From CAWHQZ01 sp963831645 (GTDB taxonomy: Bacteria; Pseudomonadota; Alphaproteobacteria; Rhizobiales; Aestuariivirgaceae): a DNA stretch of 64,000 nt. The stretch spans positions 62,001 to 126,000 of the forward strand of contig CAWHQZ010000023.1 in assembly GCA_963831645.1 (NCBI GenBank). Reading direction: 5' to 3'. Position numbers and translations under genes: made by a program. The notes under the pieces were generated by a model. That model saw nothing but the letters and a program-made list of their open reading frames with translations, was not told where the DNA came from and did not search any database. The first letter of the stretch is position 1. Each line of letters begins with the position of its first letter. Shown one piece after another: positions 36,940 through 46,862 of the stretch.

Positions 36940-38164
36940 TTAGGCGATCACGGCGAGGCGCCGTAGCTCCGACAGCTCTCTGTCATTCATCCCGAGCACC
37001 GCGCCGAGCACCTCGCCGGTGTGTTCGCCGAGCTTCGGCGCCGCCAGCTCATGGCGGATCGGCGTGGCCGACAGGCGGATCGGATTTGCTACCGTCGGCG
37101 TACTGACGCCGTCACTCCGTGACAGTTCCATTTTCATCTGCCGGTGGCGAACTTGTGCGTCGGCGAAGACTTCGTCGAGCGTGTTGATCGGTCCGCACGG
37201 CACTGCCGCCGGCTCGAGCGCCGCCACCCAGGCTTGCGGTAGTCCGCTTCACCACGGCGGCAGCGATCAGGGGAATGAGGGACTTGCGGTTCTCGACCCG
37301 CGCCCGGTTGGTAAGGAACCGCGGGTCGTCGGCGAGACCCGGAAGATCGGCGATCGCGCAGAGTTCGCGAAACTGCCGGTCCGTGCCGACCGCCAGGATG
37401 ATGTGTCCGTCCGCGGTGGCGAACGTCTGGTAGGGGACGATGTTCGGGTGCGCGTTGCCGAGACGGGTGGGCGGAACGCCGCTCACCAGGTAGTTCAGGG
37501 CCTGGTTGGCGAGCACCGCAACCTGTGAATCGAGCAGCGCCACGTCGATGTGTTGGCCCTCGCCCGTGCGGTCGCGATGGCCGAGTGCTGCCAGGATGCC
37601 GATGGTGGCGTAGAGCCCGCTGAAGATGTCGGCGAAGGCGACACCGCATTTCATCGGCCCTTCGCCGGGCTCGCCGTCCGGCGTTCCGGTGACGCTCATG
37701 ATCCCGCCCATGCCCTGGATCATGAAATCGTATCCCGCCCGGTTCGCGTACGGGCCGCTTTGTCCGAAGCCGGTGATGGAACAATAGACGAGCCGGGGGT
37801 TGATCATTCTGAGGCTCTGATAGTCGAGGTGGTATTTCTCCAGGCCGCCGACCTTGAAGTTCTCCACTACGACGTCGCTTTGCCTGGCGAGATCGCGCAC
37901 CAGAGCCTGTCCCTGCGGCTTTGCGATGTCGACGGCCACCGACTTCTTCCCGCGGTTGGCGGACAGGAAGTAGGCCGCATCGCCCGGCGTGCCGTTGGCG
38001 TTGGTCAGGAACGGCGGTCCCCAGCCGCGCGTATCGTCGCCCTCGCCGGGCCGCTCGATCTTGAGTACCTCCGCGCCCAGATCGGCGAGGATCTGACTTG
38101 CCCAGGGCCCCGCCAGTACTCGCGACAGGTCGAGAACTCTCGTGCCGACCAGCGGTCCCGTCAT
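36940..38164 (-). CDS. Class III CoA-transferase (CaiB/BaiF/Frc family), frameshifted
   Basis: About 407 residues. It shows the family start GTRVLDLSRVLAGPWASQILADLGAEVLKIE, the Asp nucleophile region YDFMIQGMGGIMSVTG, GQHIDVALLDSQVA, and the C-terminal block ALEPAAVPCGPINTLDEVFAD. One inserted A near 37232 splits the last quarter. The ATG at 38164 has AAGGAG upstream. It moves CoA between carboxylic acids; the substrate is unknown. It is divergent from the polyamine-type transporter. Confidence 0.88.
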
Positions 38165-38289
38165 TTCAGTCTCCTTGGTTGCGTCGAATTCATGCAATTG
38201 CCCTTGTGCCGCCCATTGCCGTATGTCACGGAAACGTCATAGTATCCCGCCACCAAAAAACGAGCCGGCGGAAACCCGGCCGCCACGAA

Positions 38290-38311
38290 GCTGTCATGTG
38301 TCCATGACAGC
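38290..38311. promoter_or_regulatory. Perfect inverted repeat in divergent promoter region
   Basis: GCTGTCATG-TGTC-CATGACAGC, a nine-base perfect inverted repeat with four-base spacer, 44 bases before the binding-protein start and in the gap shared with the CoA-transferase gene. It could be a regulator site or an RNA hairpin. Confidence 0.45.
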
Positions 38312-38354
38312 AACCAGAGTGGGGTAGTGGCCCCGCAAATCCTCGGAGGTGTCA

Positions 38355-39533
38355 ATGACGAAATCGACGAAGTCGGCTTGCTCAGCAGCGGCAACGATGC
38401 TGGCAGCCAAACGCCTTAGCCGCCGTACCATGCTCAAGGCTGGCGCAGCGGCGGGCGCCATATCGCTCGCCGGTCCGGCGCTCGTTCGCAACGCTCGATC
38501 GAGCTCGGGCGAGATTAATCTTCTGATGTGGTCCGACGAGTTTCCCAATCCGGTCATCCCGAATTTCGAGTCCAAGACAGGCATCAAGGTCAACCAGACA
38601 CCGTTCTCTCAGAACGAGGAGCAGATCAACAAGCTGCAGGCGACGGGCGGTGAGGGTTTCGATCTCTGCCAGCCAACCCGTGACCGTTCACCGCAATTCA
38701 AGGATCTCGGGTTGCTCGCACCCTTCGACATGGGCAAGGTGAAGAACGCCGGTAACCTCATCCCCTCGATGCTCGAGGGATCAGCGAGTGTCTGGACCTG
38801 GGACGGCGGGCTCTATCACTTGCCGCACGTCTGGGGTTCCGAGGCGCTTTCCTGGCGCACTGACAAATGGCAGCCGAAGGATCCGGCCCAGCTGTCCTAT
38901 GGCGACCTCTGGGGCGAAGACGTGAAGGGCCACGTTCAGGGCCGGCCGCATTCGCTCCTGCTCGGGATCGGACTGTGGATGGATGGCAACGGCAAGCTGC
39001 CCACCAACCGCATGGCCGATTCATTCAAGGATGAAGAGTCGTTCAAGAAGATCTACGACCAGATCCTTCCCGTTGCCATCGAACGCAAACCCTGGATCAA
39101 GTCGTTCTGGGACTCGGCCGACAACACCAAATCGAACCTGTTGGAAAACGATGTGTGGATCGGTCAGACCTGGGACGGCCCGGTGTTGTCGCTCAAGAAG
39201 GACGGCAAGCCGGTTGCGTATCAGGCGCCGAAGGAGGGAGCGATCACCTGGCTGGACGGCTTGTCCCTGATCAAAGCGGCCAAGAATGTCGACCAGGTCT
39301 ACGCATTCCTCGAGTATCTGCAGACGCCGGAGGTGTCTGCACAGGTGGCCGAGGGATCGGGTTACAATCCGGTGGTAACCGGGGCGGACGCGTTGACCTC
39401 GGATGCGTTCAAGAAGAATTTTCAGGAAGCGTATCCTGGCGATTCCCTCAAGAACCTGTGGCATCGCATTCCCGAGCCCTCCTGGTTCGGCGAGCTCAGA
39501 ACCCAATACGCCGACAAGCTCAGGTCCGCTTGA
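38355..39533 (+). CDS. ABC transporter substrate-binding protein, spermidine/putrescine type (PotD/PotF family)
   Basis: About 392 residues, intact. The N-terminus SRRTMLKAGAAAGAISLAGP is a twin-arginine signal. The mature part begins GEINLLMWSDEFPNPVIPNFE and has GFDLCQPTRD and the WDGPVLSLKKDGKP segment, as in PotD-like proteins. ATG 38355 has GGAGG at a good distance; the upstream GTG at 38349 is less likely. It is the first gene of a four-gene operon and is followed by a terminator-like hairpin that may lower expression of the transporter relative to the receptor. Confidence 0.9.
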   Translation: MTKSTKSACSAAATMLAAKRLSRRTMLKAGAAAGAISLAGPALVRNARSSSGEINLLMWSDEFPNPVIPNFESKTGIKVNQTPFSQNEEQINKLQATGGEGFDLCQPTRDRSPQFKDLGLLAPFDMGKVKNAGNLIPSMLEGSASVWTWDGGLYHLPHVWGSEALSWRTDKWQPKDPAQLSYGDLWGEDVKGHVQGRPHSLLLGIGLWMDGNGKLPTNRMADSFKDEESFKKIYDQILPVAIERKPWIKSFWDSADNTKSNLLENDVWIGQTWDGPVLSLKKDGKPVAYQAPKEGAITWLDGLSLIKAAKNVDQVYAFLEYLQTPEVSAQVAEGSGYNPVVTGADALTSDAFKKNFQEAYPGDSLKNLWHRIPEPSWFGELRTQYADKLRSA

Positions 39534-39548
39534 GCCGGCCATGTTTCG

Positions 39549-39583
39549 AGCAGCCCCGGCAAACCCGGGGCTGCTTTGTTTTT
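39549..39583 (+). terminator. Terminator or attenuating hairpin between binding protein and transporter genes
   Basis: Stem AGCAGCCCCGG/CCGGGGCTGCT with a short loop, then TTTGTTTTT. Within an ABC operon this position is common for partial termination. Confidence 0.8.
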
Positions 39584-39676
39584 AGAGCACGATGCCGGTG
39601 AATCGAATGCCGCTTCCGGTTCCTGTCGGCGGCGGTATTATGTTGCGCGAAGAAGGTGGCCAGCGGGCAGGGCAGA

Positions 39677-40762
39677 ATGAGGGCGGATGTCGAACTCGAT
39701 CGGGTAACGATCAGATTTGGCCAGTTCACCGCCGTCGAAGGGGCCACGCTTCGCATCGAGGACGGTGAGTTTTTTTCGTTCCTGGGCCCGTCCGGTTGCG
39801 GCAAGACCACCATCCTGCGCACCGTTTCCGGTTTTCTCGAACCCTCCCAGGGAGCGGTGCGGATCGGCGGCCAGGACATGGCGGGAATCGGCCCCAACAG
39901 GCGGCCGACCGCCCTCATTTTCCAGAATCTGGCGCTGTTCCCGCTGATGAGCGTCGCCGACAACATCACCTATGGGCTCAGGGTCCGAGGCATTCCACGC
40001 GAGGAGCGCAAGCGCAAGGCCGACGATCTCTTGAAGCTGATCGAGCTGCCGGGGCAGGGCGGCAAGCTCGTCAGCGAGTTGTCCGGCGGCCAGCGTCAGC
40101 GCGTCGCCATCGCCCGCGCCCTCGCGGTCGAGCCCAAGGTCCTGCTGCTCGATGAACCCCTGTCGGCGCTCGACCTCAAGCTGCGCCAGCATATGCGCAA
40201 CGAGCTGCGCGCCATCCAGAAGCGCGTCGGCATCACCTTCATCTACATCACTCATGATCAGGGCGAAGCGCTGACCATGTCCGACCGTATTGCGGTCATG
40301 AACGAAGGCGTCATCGAGCAGGTGGGCGACGGCAAGGCGATCTACGACGAGCCGAAGACCCCGTTCGTCGCCTCTTTCGTCGGCGAGAACAATCCCTTTG
40401 CCGGGCGCGTGGTGAAGAGGGTCAACGCGAGCGCGATTGTGGAGACGCATTTTGGCTGGCTGCGCGGCCGCAACCCTGGAGGTCTCGCAGTCGGCAGCAA
40501 GGCGATCCTGTTTGTCCGGCCCGAGTCCTTGGTGCTCGGCAAAGGCGCAAAGGATGCGACCATCGAAACCAGGGTCAAGAACGTGGCTTTCGAGGGTAAC
40601 GCCAGCCATCTGTTCCTGGAAGGCTCGGGCCGCAAGGATATTACGCTGACTGTCGGCCGCCACGCCAAAGCCGCCGTTCCCGAGCAGGGGGCCAAGGCGT
40701 TGGTTTCCTTCGAGCCCGAAAGCGGTCTCGTCCTTCCCGAAGGAAGGCTCGCCCGTGAATAG
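39677..40762 (+). CDS. Polyamine-type ABC transporter ATP-binding protein (PotA-like)
   Basis: 361 residues, intact. It has Walker A GPSGCGKTTI, FQNLALFPLMSVADNITYGL, signature LSGGQRQRVAIARAL, Walker B LLLDEPLSALD, the H-loop in THDQGEAL and a C-terminal TOBE domain (ILFVRPESLVLG). An in-frame GTG at 39656 is an alternative start. The stop overlaps the permease start (GTGAATAG), so the two are coupled. Confidence 0.92.
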   Translation: MRADVELDRVTIRFGQFTAVEGATLRIEDGEFFSFLGPSGCGKTTILRTVSGFLEPSQGAVRIGGQDMAGIGPNRRPTALIFQNLALFPLMSVADNITYGLRVRGIPREERKRKADDLLKLIELPGQGGKLVSELSGGQRQRVAIARALAVEPKVLLLDEPLSALDLKLRQHMRNELRAIQKRVGITFIYITHDQGEALTMSDRIAVMNEGVIEQVGDGKAIYDEPKTPFVASFVGENNPFAGRVVKRVNASAIVETHFGWLRGRNPGGLAVGSKAILFVRPESLVLGKGAKDATIETRVKNVAFEGNASHLFLEGSGRKDITLTVGRHAKAAVPEQGAKALVSFEPESGLVLPEGRLARE

Positions 40763-41759
40763 GGCGTTCGCTTTCCTGTTGCCGTTCGCCGTCATCGCCA
40801 TGTTCATGGCCATGGCCCGCTACGAACGGCGCATCGTCGGCCACGACCCGACCCGTAAGGGATTTTTCGAACGCAACGGCCCGATGCTCGGTGTCGTGTT
40901 CATCGTTCTGGTCGGATTCTGGACGCTGTTCCTTGTCGTTCTGCCCTACCTCTACATGGTCCAGGAAAGCTTCCATCCCACGCTGCGGCCGATCGCCCGC
41001 GGCGGGCCGGAGGATGTTCTCACGCTTGCCCAATACCGTTCGTTCATTTTCGAGCCGATGGGGGGCGCGCTCAACGTCAACCACATGGGCGCCTTCCTCT
41101 TTACGATCGTCGCTTCAATCCTCGTCACGGCGCTCAACTTCGCGCTCTGCTATCCGCTTGCCTACTACATGGCCCAGGCCGGCAGCGCCCAGAAGGTACG
41201 CCTCTGCCTGATGGCGCTCATCGTTCCCTATTGGGTGAACGAGGTGTTGCGGGCGTTCGCCATGCGCGTCCTGCTCGCTTCCTCGGGGCTGATCAACAGG
41301 CTGCTGCAGGCGCTCGGCGTGATCGATGAGCCATTCGACTTCCTCGGCGCCAACGTCGGGCTCTACGTCGGGCTCTCCTATGCGTATCTCCTGGTGATGA
41401 TTTTCCCGCTCTACAACGCCATCGAGAGCCTCGACAAGAACCAGATCGAGGCGGCGCGTGATCTCGGAGCGCCGTGGTGGCATATCCATCTCAATGTCGT
41501 CATGCCCCATGCCAAGGCCGGCATTGCGTCAGGCTGCACGCTGGTGTTCATGCTAACGGCAGGTTCTCTTGCCGCGCCGCAGTTTCTCGGCGGTCCGAAC
41601 ACACTGTGGTTCACCTCGGTCGTCTATGACTTCTTCTTCCAGGCATTCAACTGGCCGCGCGGCGCCGCTTACGCCTTTATCCTGCTGATCGCCTGTATCG
41701 TGTTCGTCATGACGGTTCTGAGGTTGTTCCGCGTGTCGCTGGGCGAAACGATCAGATGA
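40755..41759 (+). CDS. Polyamine-type ABC transporter permease 1 (PotB-like)
   Basis: 334 residues with six to seven membrane segments. The EAA loop for contact with the ATPase reads IEAARDLGAPWWHIHLNVVMP. It starts at a GTG inside the end of the ATPase gene and overlaps the next permease start by four bases (ATGA). The long polar insert after the first span (ARYERRIVGHDPTRKGFFERNG) is somewhat unusual. Confidence 0.9.
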   Translation: MNRAFAFLLPFAVIAMFMAMARYERRIVGHDPTRKGFFERNGPMLGVVFIVLVGFWTLFLVVLPYLYMVQESFHPTLRPIARGGPEDVLTLAQYRSFIFEPMGGALNVNHMGAFLFTIVASILVTALNFALCYPLAYYMAQAGSAQKVRLCLMALIVPYWVNEVLRAFAMRVLLASSGLINRLLQALGVIDEPFDFLGANVGLYVGLSYAYLLVMIFPLYNAIESLDKNQIEAARDLGAPWWHIHLNVVMPHAKAGIASGCTLVFMLTAGSLAAPQFLGGPNTLWFTSVVYDFFFQAFNWPRGAAYAFILLIACIVFVMTVLRLFRVSLGETIR

Positions 41760-42640
41760 CATCGAAGACCGTCATCAGGATCATGATCGGGTTCTACGTC
41801 CTGATCTTTTTCGCCTACCTGTTCGGACCGTTGCTGGTGATGGGGGTCACCGCGTTCAACACGCCCAACTATCCCACCGCCTATCCCTTCGAGGGCTTCA
41901 CCTTGCATTGGTTCAGCGACCTCCTGGCCGACCGCGACATGATGGAGGGATTGTGGAACTCGGTCGTCATCGGGTTCGGCGTGGTGGCGCTGTCGGTTCC
42001 GGCTGGGCTCGCGGCGGCGATCGTCATGAACCAGATCTATTCCCGTGCCCGCGGTCTCTATTACCTGGTCACCGTCTCCCCGGTGCTCACTCCAGGAGTG
42101 ATCATCGGCATCTCCACAGTGATCTTCTGGAAGGATCTGGCTGAAATCACCATGACCAAGCCGTTCCTCTACAAGGGCATTATTCTCGCCATCTTTGGCC
42201 AGACGAGCTTCATCGCGGCGTATTGCCTGCTCATCATCATGGCCCGGCTGCAGCGCTTCGACCGCGCCCAGGAAGAGGCCGCGCTCGATCTCGGCGCCAG
42301 CTATCCGCAGGTTTTCTGGCACATCCTTCTGCCGTTTCTGAAGCCTGCCTTGTTGTCGGCCGCCATCATCGCCTTCCTGTCTTCGTTCGAGAACTACAAC
42401 ACGACCACCTTCGCTATCCTGGCCGACAAGACCCTGGTGACCGTGCTCGCCGGACGCGTGCGGCAAGGCACTACTCCGGCGCTGTCCGCCCTGGCGGTGA
42501 TCATCATCGCCATCTCGCTCGCCGGAGCGATTGCCTACGAGGTGCTGAAGCGGCGAGAGGAGCGGGTGGAGGAGCAAACGCGGCAGCGGGCCCGCATTGC
42601 CGAGCGTGGGCTCGACCAGGCGGAGCCGGTCATGGCCTGA
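41756..42640 (+). CDS. Polyamine-type ABC transporter permease 2 (PotC-like)
   Basis: 294 residues with about six spans. The EAA loop is EEAALDLGASYPQVFWHILLP. The long charged C-terminal tail (KRREERVEEQTRQRARIAERG) lies in the cytoplasm. It completes the PotDABC-type importer. The substrate may be a polyamine or another cationic amine; the neighbouring CoA-transferase does not settle it. Confidence 0.9.
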   Translation: MTSKTVIRIMIGFYVLIFFAYLFGPLLVMGVTAFNTPNYPTAYPFEGFTLHWFSDLLADRDMMEGLWNSVVIGFGVVALSVPAGLAAAIVMNQIYSRARGLYYLVTVSPVLTPGVIIGISTVIFWKDLAEITMTKPFLYKGIILAIFGQTSFIAAYCLLIIMARLQRFDRAQEEAALDLGASYPQVFWHILLPFLKPALLSAAIIAFLSSFENYNTTTFAILADKTLVTVLAGRVRQGTTPALSALAVIIIAISLAGAIAYEVLKRREERVEEQTRQRARIAERGLDQAEPVMA

Positions 42641-42647
42641 CGCCGGA

Positions 42648-43847
42648 TTACTCGCGCATCGCCATGACATGGGTGACCATGCTGAGGACGCTCGCGGCCG
42701 CCATGAACCAGAACAGGGCGAACGGCCAGCCGTCCTGGAGCGAGCCCACGAGCTGCGAGGCCGCGGCCCCGCAGGCCATCTGGGTAAAGCCGGACCATCC
42801 CGCCGCAGCGCCCGTGAGGCGCGGGTCAACGCTGATGGCGCCCGCCGTGCAGTTGGGGATGGTGAGGCCGTTGCCGAAAGCCGCCACTGCCATCGGGACA
42901 AAGAGGGTGGCCGGCGCCAGCAAGCCGGAGATCGCCGCGATCAGACACATGATTCCGCCGGCAAGGGTCAGACCGGTGCCGAGGAGAATGAGCCTGTCGA
43001 TCCCGAGGCGTTCGCTGTGGCGCCCGGAGAGAAAATTGCCGGCCATGTAGCCAAGTGAGATTGCGACGAACCAGAGGCCATATTCGACCGGCATCCTTCC
43101 CAGCACGTCCACCATTACGTGAGGTGCCCCGCCCAGAAACGCAAAGAATACTGCCGACCCGAAGGCGAGGGTCAGGGCATAGCCGCGAAAGCGCTGCATG
43201 GCGAACAGATGACGGGCGCCTGAGAGCAGGCCGAAGGCGGGTGCCGAAGAGGACCGGTTGTGATGCGTCTCGGGAAGCAGGCGCCAGGATATGAGCAAGG
43301 CGACGGCGCCGAGACCGGCAACCAGCCAGAAGCCTGCTCGCCAGCCGGCAACTGCATCGAGCGCCCCGCCGATCGCCGGAGCCACCATGGGAGCCACCAC
43401 AAAGGCCATCGTAACGTAGGCGATGACGCTCGCCGATTTCTCACGGCTGTAGACGTCGCGCACCATGGCGCGGGCGAGCACCAGGCCCGCCGCTCCACCG
43501 ACTGCCTGCAGGAGACGTGCGCCGACCAGCACTTCGATCGATGGCGCCGCCGCGGCAATCGCGCTCGCGGCTACGAACAGCGTCAATCCGAGCAGCAGCA
43601 GGGGTCTTCGTCCATGGCGGTCGGACAAAGGGCCATATGCGATCTGGCACCCGGCCATGCCCATCAGGTAAAGCGTGAGCGTCAACTGTGCCACGCCATA
43701 GGAAATGCCGAACTCTCCCTGCAATCCGGGCATCGAGGGAATGAAGATGTTTAGCGCCAGCGGCCCAATGGCGCTGATCGCCACGAGAATGAAGAAGAAG
43801 GAAGGCCGGCGCGCCTCTGCCTCGTGCTCAAGGCTTGGTGAAGACAT
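42648..43847 (-). CDS. MFS multidrug efflux transporter, Bcr/CflA family
   Basis: 399 residues with twelve membrane segments. It has the family features PLALNIFIPSMPGLQGEFG, YGPLSDRHGRRPLLLLGL (motif A), AVGGAAGLVLARAMVRDVY and NGLTIPNCTAGAI. It is a drug:H+ antiporter type. It converges on the polyamine transporter operon with seven bases between the stops. Intact. Confidence 0.9.
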   Translation of the reverse strand: MSSPSLEHEAEARRPSFFFILVAISAIGPLALNIFIPSMPGLQGEFGISYGVAQLTLTLYLMGMAGCQIAYGPLSDRHGRRPLLLLGLTLFVAASAIAAAAPSIEVLVGARLLQAVGGAAGLVLARAMVRDVYSREKSASVIAYVTMAFVVAPMVAPAIGGALDAVAGWRAGFWLVAGLGAVALLISWRLLPETHHNRSSSAPAFGLLSGARHLFAMQRFRGYALTLAFGSAVFFAFLGGAPHVMVDVLGRMPVEYGLWFVAISLGYMAGNFLSGRHSERLGIDRLILLGTGLTLAGGIMCLIAAISGLLAPATLFVPMAVAAFGNGLTIPNCTAGAISVDPRLTGAAAGWSGFTQMACGAAASQLVGSLQDGWPFALFWFMAAASVLSMVTHVMAMRE

Positions 43848-43858
43848 GGGTGGTACAG

Positions 43859-45761
43859 TCAGAACGCGAGCGCCTTCGTGATACCGGCGATCAGGCGCCG
43901 GCGGGGCTCCGGATCGCGAAAAGGTTCGGCCTCGGCGCCCGCGAGCAAGTCCCAGTTCCTGCTTGCCGACTGCGACCTCAGCGCGATGGCCTGCTCTCGG
44001 TTTTCAAGATGCCCCAAACAGGCGATGGCGTACATCGTGTCCCACGCATCGCCGGCAATCGCCACGAAGGCCGGAAGCGCTTCCGCGTATCGGCTTTCGA
44101 CAAATTCGGCAACGCCGCGCCACGACGCACACCAGAGCGGCGGCAAAGGATTTAATCTAAATACTTGATCGAAATACTCACGGCTTGCCGGGAGGTTTCC
44201 TGAATAGGCATTGAGCAATCCTATCTCGACCAGCACATCGGGGTCGCCTGGATTGAGCGAGAGTGCCTGCTGATAGGAAGGTTCTGCGGCTTCCACGCCC
44301 TCCAAGTGTAACTGGCAAAGGCCGTAAGCTGTGTGGCATCTGGCGCTGGCTGGATCAAGTTCAACGGCGCGTGCGGCCAGAACTCAGTCCCTTCGAGAGG
44401 TCTTCTTTTGAAAAATCAAGGTACCATCGGTTCAGATGACATGCCGACAGCCACCGGTGCGCCTCGGCATTTTTTGGATTTGCGGCAATCGCCCTTTGAA
44501 AGCAATCAGCTGCCAGGGCAGTGGCTGCCCGCGATAGTTTTCTGAAGTGCCACATTCCCTGCAAGACATGCTCATAACTCGACAGCCCCTCCAGGCTCAC
44601 ACCTGGGCTGCGCGTGGCGACCTCCATCTCGAGCCGTCCCATGAGGGTGCAGGCGATGGTGTTGGCGACTTCATCCTGTACCGCGAAGATGTCCCGCAGC
44701 GGCCGGTCGTAGTGATCCGCCCACAACACGCCTTCGGTCTTGGCATCGGTCAGGCGCGCAGCGATGCGGATGCGGTCCTCGGATTTCCGGATATTCCCCG
44801 TCACTACATAGTCCGCTGCAAGCTTTTCCCGGATCTCGTGCATATCCGCGCCGTGGCCGCGCAAGGCAAACGACGAATGGCGGCCGATTACCGAGAGAAT
44901 CCGATACCTCGACAATCGGTCGATGATGTCCTCGGTCATGCCGTCGCTGAAATATTGCTGGCCGGGATCGCCGCTTAGGTTATCGAAGGGTAGCACTGCA
45001 ATGACCGGCTTGCGGTCATGGCGTGCTGAGATTCCTGGCTTTGCGTCATTGGCATCGAGGAAGCGGCGCAGCTCCTGCAGTTCCACGCCGGGTGCAACAT
45101 GCAGTTCGCGCTTCAGGATCAGCTTGCACGCTTCGTATTGCTTGATGGCCAGCGGCTTTTCTCCCTTTGCCGCATATGCTTCGATGAGTGCGCGATGCGA
45201 GGCCTCTCGCAGCGGGTCGAGGGTCACGAGTCTTTGTGCGGCGACAATGCGTTCATCTCCGGCGAGCGCCGCGGCAAGTGAATCCAGCACCATGATTGCG
45301 CGCGAAGCGAGATCGGCGCGGGCTTCGCGCAGCCAATCCTCGAATGCGCTATCAGCGATGGTAAGGCCATCCAGGAAGGGTCCTGCATAAAGATCTGCCG
45401 CGCGCCGAAGCTCGGACGCATCCGTGCTTGCCGATGCCGCAAGGAACTCGACGACGTCGACGCCGACCAGCTTCGTATTGAGCCCCACGCGGTCTCCGTT
45501 CAGCACCAGCGGGTCGGCATCGAGTGCCGCGAAGTCTTTTCGGAGTGCAACCAGCGCCTGACGCAGGCTGTTTCTCGCCTGCTCCTCGGCGCGGTCGCTC
45601 CACAGCAGACCGGTAAGCCGGTCGCGGGTCACCTCAAGGCGTGGCGCCATGGCCAGAATGCCGATGAGGGCCCGGTTTTTCTTTGCCGGAACATCTATGT
45701 GCCGTCCTGTGCCCGAGATCAGGTGAAAGCCGCCCAATAGTTCAAGCCGGGCTTGGGTCAT
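43859..45761 (-). CDS. BTAD (SARP-like) transcriptional activator with TolB-like and TPR domains, frameshifted
   Basis: About 634 residues. The N-terminus is a winged-helix plus BTAD module (LLGGFHLISG, SLRQALVALRKDF, HRALIEAYAAKGEKPLAIKQYEAC). The middle is a TolB-N/adenylate-cyclase-associated domain (IAVLPFDNLSGDPGQQYFSDGM, IARLTDAKTEGVLWADHYDR). The C-terminus has TPR repeats (ADCFQRAIAANPKNAEAHRWL, YQQALSLNPGDPDVLVEIG). One extra base near 44375 breaks the frame. MTQARLELLGG at 45761 is a better start than 45863. It acts as a cytoplasmic DNA-binding regulator of unknown regulon. Confidence 0.82.
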
Positions 45762-45885
45762 GGCTAATTGTCGGACTTTTTGGGTTTTTTCGGAGATTTT
45801 CACGCCGCGTTTCACCCCTGCCTCACGGCCTGGTCGCGATGCTGAGATGCAGGACGAAGGCAACGGTACCTGAAAGGAAACTCCA

Positions 45886-46095
45886 ATGACGATCCTGACC
45901 GCGGTTTCAATAAGGTCATTTCATCTGCCAAAATTTGGAGTTCCCAGATGGCCAAAACTCAAACTCGGTCAGCGCTTGTCGGATACCATACCGGTCTACG
46001 CCGGCGCCGTCTCAATGACTTATCTGGTCGCTTTAGGTTTAGGGCAGGACCCGTGGTCGAGCGAGGAGCGAACACGTCGGGATCGCGACTACTGA
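45886..46095 (+). CDS. Possible small protein divergent from the BTAD regulator
   Basis: A 69-codon frame with AAAGGAAA upstream of the ATG, starting MTILTAVSIRSFHLPKFGVP and containing a mildly hydrophobic VYAGAVSMTYLVALGLG. A second ATG at 45948 in another frame has GGAG upstream. Either may be chance. No family recognised. Confidence 0.3.
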   Translation: MTILTAVSIRSFHLPKFGVPRWPKLKLGQRLSDTIPVYAGAVSMTYLVALGLGQDPWSSEERTRRDRDY

Positions 46096-46128
46096 CTTTG
46101 GCGGGTCGAGCAAACACCGGCTCACAGG

Positions 46129-46862
46129 CTAGTACCAGTTGCCGCGCTCCTCCTCTGTCCCCATGGCGGCCGGCTTGCGGTGACGATAGGCGTCGGCGTG
46201 CACGACGGTGCGGTCGGCGAAAAGGTGAATCACCGCATACATCGGCGGCTCATCGCTGTAGACGGTCGGCAGGCTCTCCCTCACCAGGGGCAGCTGATGG
46301 CACGTACCGGGGATCGTGGAAAACCCGATGCCTCGCCATTGACCGCCGATCGGACGGTGGGCGTGCCCGAAAAACAGGTGCCGCACCGGGAAACCCTCAA
46401 TCGCCGCTGAAAATCCTTCCGGTTCCTTGAGCTTGATCGCATCCATGAGCGGATGCTCGATATCGAAGGGCGGGTGGTGCATGAAGACATAGATGTCCGA
46501 GTTCCGCGCCACAAGCAACTCCCGGCGCAGCCATTCGCACCTCGCCTCGCAGTATGCGCCCGCCGATGTTTCAGGCGACGCGAAGGTATCGAGAAACAGA
46601 AACTGCCTATTCTCCGCGCTCACCCGAAACTGAACAAAACCCTTGCTGTCGCGTGGCGCTTCACTGAAGACTCGTTGAAAATTATCGCGGTCGTCATGGT
46701 TGCCGATCATCAGATGGGCGTGCAAAGGGAATTCCGCGAGCAGCGCCTTCAGGGCTTCGTACGCGGCGATCTCGCCACGTTCCGCGAGATCGCCAGTGAT
46801 CGCCACGAACGAGGCATCGCCGTGATGAGCCTGAACGTCCTCGAGGCAGGCCTGGAAACTTC
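46129..46862 (-). pseudogene. CpdA-like 3',5'-cyclic nucleotide phosphodiesterase, N-terminus missing
   Basis: About 243 residues of a calcineurin-like metallophosphoesterase: ITGDLAERGE (GDxx), MIGNHDDRDNF (GNHD), FMHHPPFDI and FFGHAHRPIGG (GHxH). The first metal motif (DxH, expected within the first 15 residues) is absent. The upstream FQACLEDVQAHHGDASFVA continues in frame but then meets the Na/Pi cotransporter gene read in another frame, at about 46862. About 27 residues and the start codon are lost, so the enzyme is probably inactive unless the junction is an artefact. Confidence 0.8.

Noticed and set aside
45948..46430. 160-codon plus-strand frame opposite the phosphodiesterase fragment
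   Set aside because: Most of it is antisense to the phosphodiesterase; only its first codons have a plausible ribosome site.
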